Of a stretch of DNA of 64,000 nt, positions 11,112-22,870 are shown one piece after another. Location: NCBI GenBank assembly GCA_007115705.1, contig QXEO01000464.1, forward strand, positions 2,226,212 through 2,290,211, read 5' to 3'. Numbering within the stretch: position 1 is the stretch's first letter; every line of letters starts with the position of its first letter. Position numbers and translations under genes: made by a program. Source of the stretch: Dactylis glomerata. Its lineage: Eukaryota; Streptophyta; Magnoliopsida; Poales; Poaceae. The notes below the pieces were generated by a model. It did no database searches and had not been told where the DNA came from. It saw nothing but the letters and a program-made list of their open reading frames with translations.

Positions 11112-11120
11112 CCCCCCCTC
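11112..11120 (-). promoter_or_regulatory. Copia polypurine tract
   Basis: Read on the - strand, a GAGGGGGGG tract directly abuts the 3' LTR. It is the expected plus-strand primer site. The gag-pol TGA stop overlaps its first bases, so the stop lies only seven bases from the LTR. Confidence 0.85.
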
Positions 11121-14100
11121 AAGATGGGGTGAATGCATCATACAGCCCCATCTTGGTACATAGACTTGAAAACACTTTTTCTGGTAGACCTTTGGTTAAA
11201 ATATCAGCTAGTTGATCAGAAGAACTCACATATGGCATGCAGATAATTCCATGGTCCAGCTTTTCCTTGATAAAATGTCGGTCGATCTCTATATGCTTCG
11301 TTCGACCATGCTGCACTGGATTGTGGGCAATATCAAGGGCAGCTTTATTATCACAGTATAATAGTAATGGCTTATGTTGAAATAACCCTAACTCCATTAA
11401 TAGGATTTTCAACCAGAGCACTTCACATACCCCATGTGCCATAGCTCTCAACTCTGCTTCAGCAGTAGATTTTGCCACCACATTTTGTTTCTTGCTGCGC
11501 CAAGTGACGAGATTGCCTCCGACGAATGTACAATATCCAGAAGTAGACCTTCTGTCATCCAGTGATCCTGCCCAGTCTGCATCTGTATAACATTCGACTT
11601 GCAAATTACCATGTGAAGCATATAATAAGCCCCTACCAGGACACCCTTTGAGGTAGCGAATTATTCTCATTACTGCATTAAGATGATGACTTCGAGGATC
11701 ATGCATGAACTGGCTAACCACACTCACAGCAAACGCAATATCAGGTCGTGTATGAGATAGATAAATCAAACGTCCAACAAGTCTTTGATATTGCTCTCTG
11801 TCAACCGGTGATCCACCTTCTTTAACTAGACGATGGTTATGTTCAATTGGTGTATATGCTGGACGACATCCTGTCATCCCGGTTTCTGATAATAAATCCA
11901 ATATATACTTTCTTTGAGAGAGATAGATACCTTTTGCACTCCTAGACACCTCAATTCCTAGAAAGTATCTTAATTGCCCCAAGTCCTTGACTTCGAACTC
12001 TTTTGCTAAATTCACCTTCAATCTTCCAATTTCATGATCATCACTTCCTGTAATAATAATGTCATCCACATAGACAATTAATATGGTCAGCGTGTCGCCA
12101 TTATGTTTGTAAAACAGAGTATGGTCTGCATTACTCTGCTTATACCCCATCTGAATTATAGCTCTACGGAAACGGTCAAACCATGCACGAGGAGACTGTT
12201 TTAAACCATACAATGACCGATGTAATCTTAGCACCTTGCCATCAGTCTGAGGTGTATTGAAACCAGGAGGTATACGCATATACACTTCTTCATGAAGATT
12301 CCCATGAAGAAAGGCATTTTTTATGTCTAGCTGATGTAGATCCCACCCCAGATTAGATGAACAAGATATGAGTGTTCGTATGGTGTTCATCTTGGCCACT
12401 GGTGCAAATGTTTCTTCGTAGTCAATCCCATAAGTCTGTGAATATCCTTTTGCCACTAAGCGAGCTTTAAATCGTTCTACCTTGCCCTCAAGATTATGTT
12501 TAACAGTGTATACCCATTTGCACCCTACGGCCTCCTTGCCAGATGGTAATTCAACTAATTCCCAAGTTTTGTTTTTCTCTAGAGCACTCATTTCCTCTAG
12601 CATGGCTGCCTTCCACTTGGGATCCCTCACCGCATCTTCCCAATTTTTAGGAATAGAGGTGGAGTCTAATGATGCAATGAATCCTTTATATGAGGGGCTA
12701 CACCTTTCATACGAAACAAACTTAGCAACATCATGCTCATATCCCACACAGTCTTTGAGACGTGCTGGGATATCTGTACGCCTAACAGATTTTCTCAAGG
12801 CAATTGGATGTTCGGCTACTGGAGTGGTAGATGTTACTACGGGATTTAGAGTACCTTCTCCTATAGTATCAAGAGCAGACTTCCTTGGTACATGTGGGCT
12901 TTGCGAACCAGCTATCTGATCACCATCACTTTCAGCTACATCATGAACAGGTTCGCTAGGTACATTAGATACTCCTGGTATTGTTATTTGTTGAGGCAAT
13001 GAAGTATCACTTACCTCTTCAACAGACGGGCTTCTATTTTCTTCACCACTGCTTGTGTTTTCCTCCGCCTCTATTTCATCAGTTGGCTGAGATTTATCAA
13101 TCATAGGAATTAGTACTGAACGGCCAGACACATAATCACTATTAGAGATCTCCCCCTGACTTTTATTACTATGAGTAGAGCTGATGCTTGAAGGATAAAA
13201 AGGTTCCTTCTCATGAAATGTTACATCCATACTTACAAAGAACCTTTTCTCAGTTGGGCTCCAGCACCGATATCCTTTTTGAGTTGGCGAGTATCCCACG
13301 AAGATGCACTTGATTGCTCGTGGATCGAGCTTTCCGACTGAATTCCTGTAGTCATGAACAAAACAAGTGCACCCAAAAACTTTGGGAGGTACAATAAAGG
13401 AGTTAGTACCACCGAGACATTCGATTGGAGTCTTATAGTTTAGAACCCTTGATGGCATTCGGTTTATTAAGTATGCTGCAGTCTTGACGGCTTCACCCCA
13501 AAGGAATTTTGGTACATTCATCATAAACATTAGGGATCGAGCAACTTCTAGCAAATGTCTATTCTTTCGTTCCGCAACCCCATTTTGCTCAGCAGTATTT
13601 ACACACGTGGTTTGATGTATGATGCCACGTGAAGATAAGAAGTTACTAAAATCCCTATTAACATACTCAGTTCCATTGTCTGAACGAAATATTTTCACAT
13701 TAGCATTGTACTGATTGGACACAAAAGTGTGGAAAATTTTAAATGCACATATGACATCAGATTTTTGCTTAAGCAAATACAGCCAGGTACATCGACTAAA
13801 ACCATCAATAAACGTCACATACCACCTTTCTCCTAACAGGGATGTTACAGATGAAGGACCCCAAACATCAGAGTGAACTACTTCAAAAGGTACTCTGCTC
13901 CTCTCACCTTTGCTAGGATAATTAGCCCTCGTATGTTTAGCTAGTTCACAAATGTCACATACGAGTTTCTCTTTGCAACAAGAGGCTAAAAGTGCGGGAA
14001 ACATACGTTCTAGAGACCGGAAAGATAGATGTCCTAGTCTATAATGCAGTAATAATAAATCATCTGTGGATGAGCGACATTGAGTACTAAGGGCAAGTGG

Positions 14101-15582
14101 AGTCGATGTTCCATCAAGATAATAGAGACCATCTCGTTCAGTCCCGGTCCCAAGTATGCTTCCCGACTTCAGATCCTGAAATACACAGGTCGTTGGATCA
14201 AACCAAGCTCCACAATTTAATGCCTTTGTAATAGAACTGAGTGATAAGAGATTTATTGGAAAACTGGGAACATGCAAGACTCTGCTTAAAGATAGAGATG
14301 GAGTGCAATTAATGTCCCCGCAACCCATTATTGGAGCTGAGGTTCCATCAGCTATGCGTACCCTATCCCTTCCAGAACGAGGGACATATGATGAAAAGTT
14401 TTTAGATGAGCCTGTCATGTGATTTGTGGCCCCTGAATCAATTATCCAAGATGTTAAAAGTTCACTTGTACCTTTCCCAGAATGAACATCAGAGGTAGTT
14501 TCAGCAGAACCTTCAGCAGTATTCGCAATAAGTTTGGACTTAAATTCTTCAAGTGCTTGGGCTGTGACAGCAATATGCTCCCTCCCTGATAATGTGAGAT
14601 GATTTCGACTTGGCATTTTTCCACTACTACTACCACCAGTAAATCTGCCAACCTGTTTCCGTTGCCATCCAGGAGGGTAACCAACTAGATCAAAACAATC
14701 TTTCTTCAAATGACCTGCCCTTTTACAATGGTCACACATCACCCTAGTCTTCCTCGTATAGTCAAATCTACTAGCATTTGCTTGGTTATTACCAAGAGAC
14801 TGAACTTGGTTTACTGAAGATAGTGCAGCTCGGCTATCAACATTTGCATGTGGAATTGAGATCTGATTGGCCAACCGTGTTTCTTCCTCAAGTATACTAG
14901 CAATGGTCTGATCTAATGTAGGCCATTCAGGTGTAGATAATATCAGCTGAGAACGGAAATTAAATTCTGAGCTCAATCCTTCAAGGAACGCCTGAACCAA
15001 CAATGGTTCAAACCACTCTCGAAGAAGTGGCACATCCCTAGGGTCATGTGCCTTGAATGGTCGGAAGTACTCCAAGTCTCGATAGAGTTTCTTGATCTCC
15101 CCCGCGTATTCAGTCACTGTCTTTTGCTCTTGCTTGATATGTCTCATTTCATGGAGTATCCTGCTGACCTGCATTTTATTTGATTTCCCTGAGAATTGTT
15201 TTTCAATGCTTGTCCAAACCTCGGCTGCAGACTGAAAACCTTCGACTTGCTCTCTCACGGACTTCTCCATCGACCCCAACAGCCACACCATAACTCGCTT
15301 TTGGTTCTGGTCCCACTGCCCCTGTGTGACATCTGCTGGCTTTTCCTCATCTTTGTTCAAAAATTTATGAAGACCGTGCGACTCTAGGATCAGCGTGGCA
15401 TTCCGAGACCAACTAAAAAAATCGCCCGGACCAGTTAACTTGACGGGATTCGGTTCTAGGGTCTTTAAAACTTCAGAGGTAACACTTGTCTTTGTTTGAG
15501 CCTGCTCCATCAGCTGTGCAAGCATACGTTGCATACTTTCACACAGTTTCTCAATACCAGAGTCCTCACTAGGATCTGCCAT
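11119..15582 (-). CDS. Copia gag-pol polyprotein, intact, 1487 aa
   Basis: A single open frame encodes all Copia domains in the order gag, protease, integrase, reverse transcriptase, RNase H. Gag begins MADPSEDSGIEKL and ends with a CCHC knuckle (CDHCKRAGHLKKDC, about residue 282). The protease active site is WIIDSGATNHM near 380. The integrase shows HYRLGHLS...CDIC (HHCC zinc motif, about 513-547) and then the VHSDVWGPS catalytic start. The reverse transcriptase has YVDDIIITG. The RNase H has CYTDADWAGS with the usual RRSTSGYC motif. The order with integrase before reverse transcriptase defines Copia. I see no stop or frameshift, so the element may be autonomous. It acts as a virus-like particle polyprotein cleaved by its own protease. 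The start is the first ATG after the leader. Confidence 0.97.
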   Translation of the reverse strand: MADPSEDSGIEKLCESMQRMLAQLMEQAQTKTSVTSEVLKTLEPNPVKLTGPGDFFSWSRNATLILESHGLHKFLNKDEEKPADVTQGQWDQNQKRVMVWLLGSMEKSVREQVEGFQSAAEVWTSIEKQFSGKSNKMQVSRILHEMRHIKQEQKTVTEYAGEIKKLYRDLEYFRPFKAHDPRDVPLLREWFEPLLVQAFLEGLSSEFNFRSQLILSTPEWPTLDQTIASILEEETRLANQISIPHANVDSRAALSSVNQVQSLGNNQANASRFDYTRKTRVMCDHCKRAGHLKKDCFDLVGYPPGWQRKQVGRFTGGSSSGKMPSRNHLTLSGREHIAVTAQALEEFKSKLIANTAEGSAETTSDVHSGKGTSELLTSWIIDSGATNHMTGSSKNFSSYVPRSGRDRVRIADGTSAPIMGCGDINCTPSLSLSRVLHVPSFPINLLSLSSITKALNCGAWFDPTTCVFQDLKSGSILGTGTERDGLYYLDGTSTPLALSTQCRSSTDDLLLLHYRLGHLSFRSLERMFPALLASCCKEKLVCDICELAKHTRANYPSKGERSRVPFEVVHSDVWGPSSVTSLLGERWYVTFIDGFSRCTWLYLLKQKSDVICAFKIFHTFVSNQYNANVKIFRSDNGTEYVNRDFSNFLSSRGIIHQTTCVNTAEQNGVAERKNRHLLEVARSLMFMMNVPKFLWGEAVKTAAYLINRMPSRVLNYKTPIECLGGTNSFIVPPKVFGCTCFVHDYRNSVGKLDPRAIKCIFVGYSPTQKGYRCWSPTEKRFFVSMDVTFHEKEPFYPSSISSTHSNKSQGEISNSDYVSGRSVLIPMIDKSQPTDEIEAEENTSSGEENRSPSVEEVSDTSLPQQITIPGVSNVPSEPVHDVAESDGDQIAGSQSPHVPRKSALDTIGEGTLNPVVTSTTPVAEHPIALRKSVRRTDIPARLKDCVGYEHDVAKFVSYERCSPSYKGFIASLDSTSIPKNWEDAVRDPKWKAAMLEEMSALEKNKTWELVELPSGKEAVGCKWVYTVKHNLEGKVERFKARLVAKGYSQTYGIDYEETFAPVAKMNTIRTLISCSSNLGWDLHQLDIKNAFLHGNLHEEVYMRIPPGFNTPQTDGKVLRLHRSLYGLKQSPRAWFDRFRRAIIQMGYKQSNADHTLFYKHNGDTLTILIVYVDDIIITGSDDHEIGRLKVNLAKEFEVKDLGQLRYFLGIEVSRSAKGIYLSQRKYILDLLSETGMTGCRPAYTPIEHNHRLVKEGGSPVDREQYQRLVGRLIYLSHTRPDIAFAVSVVSQFMHDPRSHHLNAVMRIIRYLKGCPGRGLLYASHGNLQVECYTDADWAGSLDDRRSTSGYCTFVGGNLVTWRSKKQNVVAKSTAEAELRAMAHGVCEVLWLKILLMELGLFQHKPLLLYCDNKAALDIAHNPVQHGRTKHIEIDRHFIKEKLDHGIICMPYVSSSDQLADILTKGLPEKVFSSLCTKMGLYDAFTPS

Positions 15583-16085
15583 GACAACTGAACAGCTAAA
15601 CTTGTTCTTGAATACTGAAACAACTACTAGCTAGTTCACACTAGATTCAGCAAAGCACACAATCCAAACTCCTTGCCACCGAGTAACCACAGATCAAGAA
15701 ATAGAATCCACCACAAGACCTGGACTGAGCAGATTTGTACCTGAGATGGTCACAATCGAATTTGAACAGCTGCAATTCTTGCAGCACCGGAACGGGTTCA
15801 GACTTCAGACCAGTAGCACCGCACGAGGCCGGTAGCGACTTGACAGGACGGCGACGCGGGGCAGCACGAGGATGATGGCGACGCGGAGAAACACGATGAC
15901 GACGGCAGTAACGGCAACGAAGGCGGAAGGCGGAGCAGCGCGAGGACGACGGCGCCCTTGACGAAGACGGCAGCGGCGGCGCACAAAGGCGGCCACGATC
16001 ACGACGAGTAAACGACCACCAAATCCCACCGAGGATAGCACAAATTAAACCAGACCAAGGTCAGCTACACACCCTTGGATCGGAT

Positions 16086-16097
16086 GCTCTGATACCA
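16086..16097 (-). promoter_or_regulatory. Copia primer-binding site
   Basis: On the - strand, TGGTATCAGAGC directly follows the 5' LTR. It is complementary to the 3' end of plant initiator tRNA-Met, the usual primer of Copia elements. Confidence 0.95.
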
Positions 16098-16283
16098 TGA
16101 AGAAATCAGGCATCAAGCAAGCATAATCATACTCTGTTTCTTTATTTCTTGAGGATAAAACGTACAGGCTAGAAAGGAACTGAAGCTTCTACACTTATCC
16201 ACTTCGTTCCCCTTCACATATATACACAGTCTATACATTTTAGTCTCTGGATTTTTTCCTATTTACAACTAGGTCCTACAACA
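16098..16283 (-). repeat. Copia 5' LTR (right end on + strand)
   Basis: 186 bp with TG...CA ends. It is one base different from the other LTR (C at 16227) and would contain the promoter for - strand transcription. Confidence 0.97.
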
Positions 16284-16288
16284 ATATT
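16284..16288. repeat. Copia target-site duplication, right copy (ATATT)
   Basis: The same five bases as at 10921-10925. Joining the flanks gives the empty site GATTGAATATTCAATC, a perfect 16-bp palindrome. Confidence 0.95.
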
Positions 16289-17683
16289 CAATCATCCGAT
16301 CTTGTTTTGGTTGATTGTTAGTCTCCGTGCCAGCGTAAGACAGTACCAGTCCTAATCTTTGATCAGCGCACGATCGTCGATCGCCCATCGACGCCTAGCT
16401 GGGGACAATCATCGATGGCATCTCCTATGCACGCACGCACGTGAGATGCTCTCAGATTCCGATCCAGCCCATCGCAGAAATATGCAAGTGCTCCATCCAA
16501 CACATACAAGGGTGCGATAGGTGTAAAACTGTGGGCTTGTGGTACTCACATGATGTGGCTTCTCGTAAATACTGTCATGGTGTTAGTTCTAACTTGTTGG
16601 TTTACTATTTGAAAGAGAGTTTGATGGTGTTGTACGAGTCCCTCTGCCAACCAAGTGAGTTGGTTGAATTTGAGCTGAATGTGCAGTTCATGTAGTAAAA
16701 AAATTCAAAAAGTTGGTGTTGGAACAGGTGGAAGTGGAATCTAGATTGAAATGGGTGGACAGAGGATTGTGTTTTGAGATAGGAGATTTGTCAAGAAATA
16801 TTTACCATGTGATAAGAAACAATGGAAAAGAAGCATCGAGAAGTCCACCAAAGGAAAACTTTCTGGTAATGGTGTTGAAAATGTGAAGGAAGGTGACGCG
16901 AGTGGTGTTTTGGCTACCGAGAGCATATGCTTCTACGATGAATCTTAAAGTCATAAATGGGTTTTATAATAATTCAGAAAATTTAACTTTTTGGCATTGT
17001 TCATGTTTATGTCTTTTACATGTTTGCAAAAGTTTTATAAGGAAAAGACATGTGTGATGACCTAGTTGAAAAACAAACAACACTGTTGCTAACTTGCTAT
17101 TGTATTTTAAAATGTTACTATTGTAAAAGTGGTTTTCGAGCACCAAGTTCTTACACACCACACAATGCCTTTTCCCCTGAAAATATATGTATGCACATAG
17201 GACATGAACATGTACATGTATATTAGAATCTACATATTTATTTATATTTGAATGTATTTTTTGCCGGAAGCATGTGCTGTGTGCTCCATTTTGGATTGCA
17301 GGAAAGTGACAGCATATTTCTTTCGATTTCTCTCACCGCTTTACATGTCAATATGTGTATGGGTGGCCGTGCAAGGGCACTAGTAGCTTGTCACAACTGG
17401 ATATTAACATATGTTTAAGCAGCTATATATACGTATTAATATAAGCAAAGATGCCGATCTACCTTGTAATCTTGCCAGCACATACACGTCGTCCATTTGT
17501 CACCAGATCGGACAGAGGTCACCTACTGCGGCCAGATTGGAACATCTGATGTCTGATCAGTTGCTACGCTGCAAGAGGCTAAGCGGCAAAACGGCTGTTG
17601 CACGTGCAACATGAACCTCTTTGGCAGCAAGTTTTAAGACGCACAAGACTCCACTCTTTCCACTAAAAAAATGAAATGCAATA

Positions 17684-17768
17684 CTCCCTCTCATAAAAAA
17701 TAAGTGTTGGTGACTTAGTATAAACTTTATGCTAAGTTGTACTAAATCATCTGACACTTATTTTTCGA
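17684..17768. mobile_element. Decayed Stowaway-like MITE
   Basis: The left end CTCCCTCTCATAAAAAATAA preceded by TA matches Stowaway termini. The inner arms pair (AAGTGTTGGTGACTTAGTA with TACTAAATCATCTGACACTT). The right terminus is degraded after CTTATTTTT. It is non-coding. Confidence 0.65.
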
Positions 17769-20394
17769 TGCACATAGCCGTTCCCTTGATCATTAGATAA
17801 GCTAACATTGGTCCTAGATTTCAAACTTGCACAAGTTTGACCTTCGGTCTTTAATGCCAAACTGATTTAGTAACCTCTAGTCAGTAGGTCGGTGTGGTCG
17901 ATGAGCGACATCATGATGGTAGTTTTAAATGTGTGACAGCCTAGTACGGAAAAAAACTTGAAGAGACCAAGGGATTTAAAAGGTACAACAAAACATTTAC
18001 GAAAGTTTATTAAAAAATCTAGGATTTAAAATGAAAAATCTTGAAAACCCAAAACTATGAGAACTGTCATAGATAATGTAGGAATATTCATGAAAAAGAA
18101 AAATATGATATTTTTATGAAAATACCAATATTTGTGATTTCCTGAATTCTCTAGTTTTCTCAAAATATTGCCTTTTCATTTTCTCCACTTTTAAAATTTT
18201 GGATTGTTCAGTATTTTGTAGCTATTTGCAATCTTCACACCTAATGAATTTTAAACATTTCCTCGAGTTCCTTAGTATTAAAAATATTTTCCTCTACAAA
18301 ATTTGTAAAAAGAATTCTAAGTTTTTGTGCTCCACATATGCAGACTTGGCGATGTATGTCCGTTATCAACATTAGGGTATCAAACATTAACATTAACCAC
18401 CTTCAACTTTGTTGAAGGACAAAAGTCCTTTTGCCATAGGTCGGTACACCAATCAACAATGGAGCAGAGCTCTAATGTAGTTAAATTCTCAAAAAGTTGG
18501 TTGAAATAAATGTAAAAAAGAGTTTTCACTGTCAGACATTAAGCACCGCCCGCTGTTAAAGGTGATTGTTTTACTAAATGGCTAGAAAACTTATAGTTTG
18601 TTCAAATATTTCTTTGAGTATTTCTCAATCAATGGAAATAGTTTTAAATATTTATGCCCGGTACTAACGAATGAATATAATCGACGATGACAATAGACAT
18701 ATATTTTGGTTCCCTTTTGATGCTAGACATGAACTATGGTTATCACCATGATGCTTGCACTCGTCTACATGGCCATGTGACATCTTGTGATGGAAATTGT
18801 CGTGGTCGGAAGCAAATGATGTTGCATACAAATAGAGATTTTGTTTTGTGGTTATTTCCATGTAATAGTGTTTTCCTTTTTTCGAGTTGTATTACATCTT
18901 AGTGCAAAGTATTTTCTCTTAAGTATTTTAGTATTTATTGCACAAGTGCACCTATGGTGCTGCAATATTTGCACCTATGACTTTGTTGCACCACTCTTCT
19001 GATCAGTCTGTGTGCATCAACCTTGTTTGTTTTCACGAGAACATCTGAGCCGAATTTGCTCTCGCTGTAATGAATTTGTTGCAACCACCTGTTGGATGCA
19101 ATAACTAAAGTACGAGGTTGCTTTAACTTGTTTTCTAAATTGCAAATACTTGATATCTACTGTTTTATATATGCTCCGTGCATATTTTTATTGCATTGGT
19201 TGGTTCTACATTTTCTAAGTATTTTTAACAAGTTGTTCCATCCCACGGAAGGATATTCCACGGGGGAGGGCCCTTGTAACTAATTATTAGCTTGTGTCAT
19301 TTATTGCATTTAACTAAAATAGGTGGCAGGTGGACCTTGACCCTACTGTATTGGATTACACTTCAGCTGCATTCGGATATATAGACAAACTGTTCTGGGT
19401 CCTCGTTCGATGCACAGGTAGTACCCATTTTGCTTACTGATTGTATGACGCAGACCAGACTGTCCTGTGCTGGAACGATCCATGTGCTTGTTCTCATGCC
19501 GCCACGCAGAGAACTGTCTCGACCGATCACTTTCACAGCAGAATTCTATGATTTTTCTCCAATTTTTTGCGACTTTGCCTGCCTAATTTTATCCCTTTCT
19601 CCAACTTTCTACCTGTTGCAGGCCATGCACTAGTCACTAGCACTCGGGACCGCCTAGATTCAGACCAGTGGATTTTTCTTATTCTCAAAGAGCTAGTGAT
19701 GCACGCAGCCTAGAAGAAAGGAGAAAACCAAATGGACTGTGATATATGACAATGATATTTGTAACTTAACAAAAAAAAAATCTAAGTTTTAGAAAGTATC
19801 GGGAGAGAATGAATATAGGAACACATATATGACATGATTTATTGCTCTCGCCTCTCGGGCACCAGTGGATTTTGAAAATTCGAAATTTGTACATTTCAAT
19901 TTAAAAAAATCACAAATTTTATTCCGCCGGTACATATATGTTATGTATTTCTGCAAAGATTCAGTGAAAAAATGTGTTCTAGTTTGGGCTATCGTGGTTG
20001 TATATAGGAATAAAAACTCTTAATTTCTAACGAAATTTGTCTTTTTACGTAGTCCAAAATACAATGTATGGTTTTGCAAAAATTGCAGCATCCACTGAGA
20101 ATCTGTTTATGTACTAGTATATTTTTCCCGCTAACTTTTTGGATACATAGAAATACTGATTTAAATTTTCAAAAATTGAGGTCACTAGTGCTCAGCATCT
20201 GCTCATAGTTTACGCACATATATGTGAAACTTGGTCAAGTAATATAGTGCATGATCGAGTTGTTCAATAAGCATGGTTGCATGGTTGATTTCTAAGAACT
20301 TTTTTATACCAGCCAAACCAAATGTGGTGTTGGATATTTGACCACGGGCTTCACAAAAAATGAGCCCAGACTCGGGTCAGCGTACAATTGGGGT

Positions 20395-20411
20395 GGGGGG
20401 GGGGGGGGGGG
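20395..20411 (+). repeat. 17-base G homopolymer
   Basis: An uninterrupted run of G follows GGGT. This is a likely site of length variation or assembly error. No G-quadruplex role is claimed. Confidence 0.9.
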
Positions 20412-20584
20412 CTAATGTTGGGTTGCGGACGGATAAAAGCAGAGCTGCCCCTCATTGTCCAGGTTTTCGATGAACAACATCGGCCGGACAAGGACAAAGG
20501 TTTTCACTGATTCTTCCTTATAGTTTGCATGCGACGCATCCATCGTACTAAGAGCTCCTTCTTGAAGAATCGATTATTGTGATA

Positions 20585-20612
20585 CTAGCACAATACCCGT
20601 GCGTTGCTACGG
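20585..20612 (-). mobile_element. Helitron 3' terminus (unpaired)
   Basis: On the - strand, an imperfect hairpin (20597-20612; stem CCGT...ACGG with an inner GC pair) is followed by an 8-nt spacer and then CTAG, with a host T next. That is the Helitron 3' architecture. The 5' end should lie to the right on the + strand. I could not place it; a GC-rich stretch at about 21460-22050 may be part of the body. Confidence 0.6.
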
Positions 20613-22640
20613 AGACTGGGAGATACCATCATCGACAAAGAACTTGTGTGCAATAGGAAGGGATTCGATCTCATACCAATATATATGCTCACGAGAGATA
20701 ATGAGATATGGTGTGCTGGCCGACAAGCTCAGTTCATCCACAGGGAGGTAGATAATCTTGATGATTGCGTTATCTTAGCCTAGGACTTCTATCTGCTCAA
20801 AATACCTACTCCCTCCGATCGGAAATAACTGTTGGAGACTTATTACAAATTTTATACTAAGCTAATACAAAATTGCCGATACTTATTTCCGATCGGAGGG
20901 AGTACAATGTATTACATCATATAGCTATATTTGAGAAAAACCTGGGTGATGTTCTTTGTGAAAGTCAATGCCATCACAATATATTCTCAACTCTATAGAG
21001 ACTCCCGAACTTGGCTTGTGTATTTGGTAATTGCCAGATTTATAGAACGCTGCTACACGTATGAATCGTGTACGGCGTAAACATGCCGTCGTTGTTGTAG
21101 CTACGCGTTTGTCCAAAGCGACCGCTCTGCCGTCTGTTTTAGATTCATTATCTTAAGTATTGTATTTGTAGTAGCTTCTTGATTTATGTTTGTAGTGTCA
21201 TTTTGCGTTCAAGTTTCTTAGCACCAATCACTTATCAAAATATCTTGGGCTCATGATTTTATCGCCGTTGAGCTCTGTTTTCTTTGGTCCTAATCAAATG
21301 ATGTTTCCGTGAGCTTAGCATTGATGCAATTTATCTTAGAAATATAGCAATAATGAAACTGTGTCAAACAGACCTGCATATTAGCACTTGTACACCCCAT
21401 ACTCTGTAGTTTGTAGCATCTAGAGTCAGCTAGGAGTAACAACTTTGATTGACGATTTCAGCGAGCAGTAATTACACAAACAGGACGGCAGCGAGCAGCT
21501 AGAAGTGGAACTTCACGCGGCGGCAGCAACACAAACAGCAGCCACTTTGTGGGAAAAAAAAACTCTGCGCTGCTGAAAATGAGCCATTGTTCTGAGGCGG
21601 GCTGGGGCAATATCAGCGGGCAAGAAGCCCTGAAAGCGGACGAGTATGGTTCTCCACCTTCGTCAGGAGCAGGAGTGTTGCCGGTTATATCGGGGGAGGA
21701 AGCTCCTCAACCTACACGGGCTGTGATGGTGGACAGGGAGGAGGCAGGGGACGGCATCTTGCCGGATGGATGTCAATCTACGCTGGACCAGGTGGCGCTG
21801 GATAGCGACCAATCCCGCGCTCGGCTCCTGCCGCTGCCCCCGTGCCCGCTTAGATGCAGGAAGAGGTGAGCTGCAACAGGACCGCACGGGTGCAGGTGGA
21901 TCTTGACTTTCCGATAGAGCTGCGAGATGCAGGGGAGGGCGGGGCTCTGCCGATGTGGGATGCACGGGAAGCCGCCATCGGCAAGGTGGGCGACACGGTG
22001 CTGTGTTGGGATTTAGATCTGGAGGTAGACGACAGGGACTAAAGTGCAACGGGGCGGCCGCAGCTTCAATAAGGCCTGCGGGTTGATTTCCTATTTCCTA
22101 AAGGGCTAAAGCGAAAAGTACTCGATGGACGCACGTCCTACCAGTCGTATTGGAATTTTTTGTAGAGATATTTACATAAGGATTTGAAAATCGAGTCTGA
22201 ATTATCATGAAATTTATGAAAGGTTCAGTGGGCGATGCGGCCTGGATTGTGTTACGCGAAAGTAAGGGCATGCCCGATTAAAAGAAATCATTATTGCTGC
22301 TCCTAGCTCTCGATCAAACCCTTATCCCAATCGATAGCTTATCCTTCTTATTCTGTATGTGTCTATTTAGATGATTAGTTATCTACATTGGTGTAGGTTG
22401 TGAGGTAGTATATGAAAATTCACCCTTCACACAAACTTGGGGTTTTCAGCCGTTTACATAGTGAGCATTTTTAACCTGACGGTGAAGGGTGAGATTCGGC
22501 TGATCCGATCAACCTACCACGTTTGTTTGATTCATGCGGTCACGGTTGGATCAAGAGCATCCCGGTGCATGACAGGGTATACAAATGGAGCATTGTTTGT
22601 CTTCTTCTCTGTCAGCTTGGTTGCTAGTGCCGGCTCTCCA
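20613..22640. other. Probable Helitron body and intergenic DNA, no gene
   Basis: Apart from one Stowaway MITE (20809-20902) I see no coding region with support. The segment 21460-22050 is GC-rich with open frames on both strands but no recognised motif. The stretch from 22080 to 22640 leads into the SMT1 promoter and includes a GGGGGCCCACC motif near 22655. Confidence 0.45.
20809..20902. mobile_element. Stowaway MITE, 94 bp, intact
   Basis: The terminal inverted repeats CTCCCTCCGATCGGAAATAA and TTATTTCCGATCGGAGGGAG match perfectly. A TA target duplication lies at 20807-20808 and 20903-20904. This is a non-autonomous Tc1/Mariner (Stowaway) element. Confidence 0.95.
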
Positions 22641-22870
22641 TCACATTCCAGTTGGGGGCCCACCTGTCAGTAACCGAGCACAGCCTGGCCTGAATCGCTC
22701 CTCCGACGTATCCTCCCCACACAAATCTTCTCCCGCAGCGTCTGTCTCTCTCTTAAATCGCCGCCCCCGCCTTCCTGCTCCGCCTCTTCCCACTCTCTCT
22801 CGGAGCTCCGCCCTCCTCTCCTCCTCATTCCCATACTGGGCTCGCATTGACCCGAGATCTCCTCCCACCG

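Larger units (their letters stand above)
10926..16283 (-). mobile_element. Complete, recently inserted Ty1/Copia LTR retrotransposon (5358 bp)
   Basis: The element lies on the - strand and has every part of a complete copy: two 186-bp LTRs with TG...CA ends, a 5-bp ATATT duplication, a tRNA-iMet type primer site, a polypurine tract and one uninterrupted gag-pol ORF. The two LTRs differ at a single position (T at 11055, C at 16227), so the insertion is very recent. The short LTRs and the single long ORF recall Ale or Ivana type lineages, but lineage assignment is an inference. Between the ORF start and the right LTR (15583-16085) there is a GC-rich leader with no supported gene. Confidence 0.97.
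16289..20584. other. Intergenic desert, no gene seen
   Basis: About 4.3 kb of AT-rich sequence. All open frames are short and motif-free. It contains a decayed Stowaway-like segment (17684-17768) and a 17-base G run (20395-20411). From about 19860 to 20200 there are weak inverted-repeat arms (CACCAGTGGATTTTGAAAAT against a TCACTAGTGC end), perhaps an old foldback element. Confidence 0.5.

Noticed and set aside
12482..12919. A 145-aa + strand frame inside the Copia gag-pol
   Set aside because: It is antisense to an intact reverse transcriptase region and has no start context or motif.
19860..20200. Possible foldback element
   Set aside because: Arms match only in short patches, too weak to set boundaries.
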